DNA from: an uncultured Alphaproteobacteria bacterium
GTDB taxonomy: Bacteria > Pseudomonadota > Alphaproteobacteria > Caulobacterales > Aquidulcibacteraceae
Length of the DNA stretch: 5,287 nucleotides
Assembly: GCA_937967725.1 (NCBI GenBank)
Contig: CALBSY010000371.1
Coordinates: forward strand, 1 to 5,287
Reading direction: 5' to 3'
Part shown: positions 5,261 through 5,287 of the stretch, piece by piece
How the letters are laid out: each line of letters opens with the position of its first letter
How positions within the stretch are numbered: position 1 is the stretch's first letter
The notes under the pieces: model-generated
What the model was told of the DNA's origin: nothing
Database searches by the model: none
Seen by the model: the letters and a program-made list of their open reading frames with translations, nothing else
Made by a program: the position numbers and the translations under genes

Positions 5261-5277
5261 CAGAACCTCCCGTTCTG
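5261..5277 (-). promoter_or_regulatory. Shine-Dalgarno displayed in the loop of a 6-bp hairpin
   Basis: On the minus strand CAGAAC-GGGAG-GTTCTG is a perfect 6-bp inverted repeat whose 5-nt loop contains most of the GGGAGG Shine-Dalgarno of the 160-residue gene. The start codon GTG follows 2 nt after the stem. The ribosome-binding role is well supported. Whether the stem is regulatory, or is instead a short DNA operator, is open. Confidence 0.45.
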
Positions 5278-5287
5278 ACGCTGCGGC

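Overview
The window looks like a chromosomal piece of a GC-rich alphaproteobacterium. RimO, the bfd-bfr pair and the ECF sigma/anti-sigma pair all have an alphaproteobacterial flavour. Caulobacterales/Hyphomonadaceae-like is my best guess from memory, not a demonstrated placement. All ordinary space is filled by seven protein genes on both strands. I see no tRNA, rRNA, CRISPR array or insertion sequence.

Left part (1-2603): a degenerate 8-bp-period repeat (59-147) lies behind the 3' end of a leftward gene for an exported von Willebrand factor A (VWA) protein (197-1303). This gene is divergent from a rightward operon encoding an ECF sigma factor (1394-1927) and an overlapping membrane-anchored anti-sigma factor (1917-2603). 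The 90-bp gap between them holds a symmetric element, GGAATA-N14-TACGTA-N14-TATTCC (1322-1367). Read on either strand it gives an ECF-type promoter (GGAATA-N16-CGTA). The simplest reading is that the sigma factor drives its own operon and the VWA gene from one bidirectional promoter, so the three genes form one envelope-linked regulatory unit. The VWA gene is also a compositional mosaic. Its first ~107 codons look like the neighbouring genes, while the remaining ~260 codons (HEAT-like plus VWA part) end almost exclusively in G or C.

Middle (2600-3922): rimO, the radical-SAM methylthiotransferase for ribosomal protein uS12, is convergent with the anti-sigma gene and overlaps it by 4 nt.

Right part (3923-5287): a 164-bp divergent gap carries two related 15-bp dyads that resemble Fur boxes (3991-4005 and 4035-4049). 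It is followed by bfd (bacterioferritin-associated ferredoxin, 4087-4284) and bfr (bacterioferritin, 4291-4779), an iron storage and release operon. Bfr keeps the heme ligand Met52 but has Thr in place of the ferroxidase ligand Glu127. A leftward gene of unknown function (4776-5258), with a faint SpoIIAA/STAS-like look, is convergent with bfr and again overlaps it by 4 nt. It starts at GTG behind a strong Shine-Dalgarno that sits in the loop of a small hairpin.
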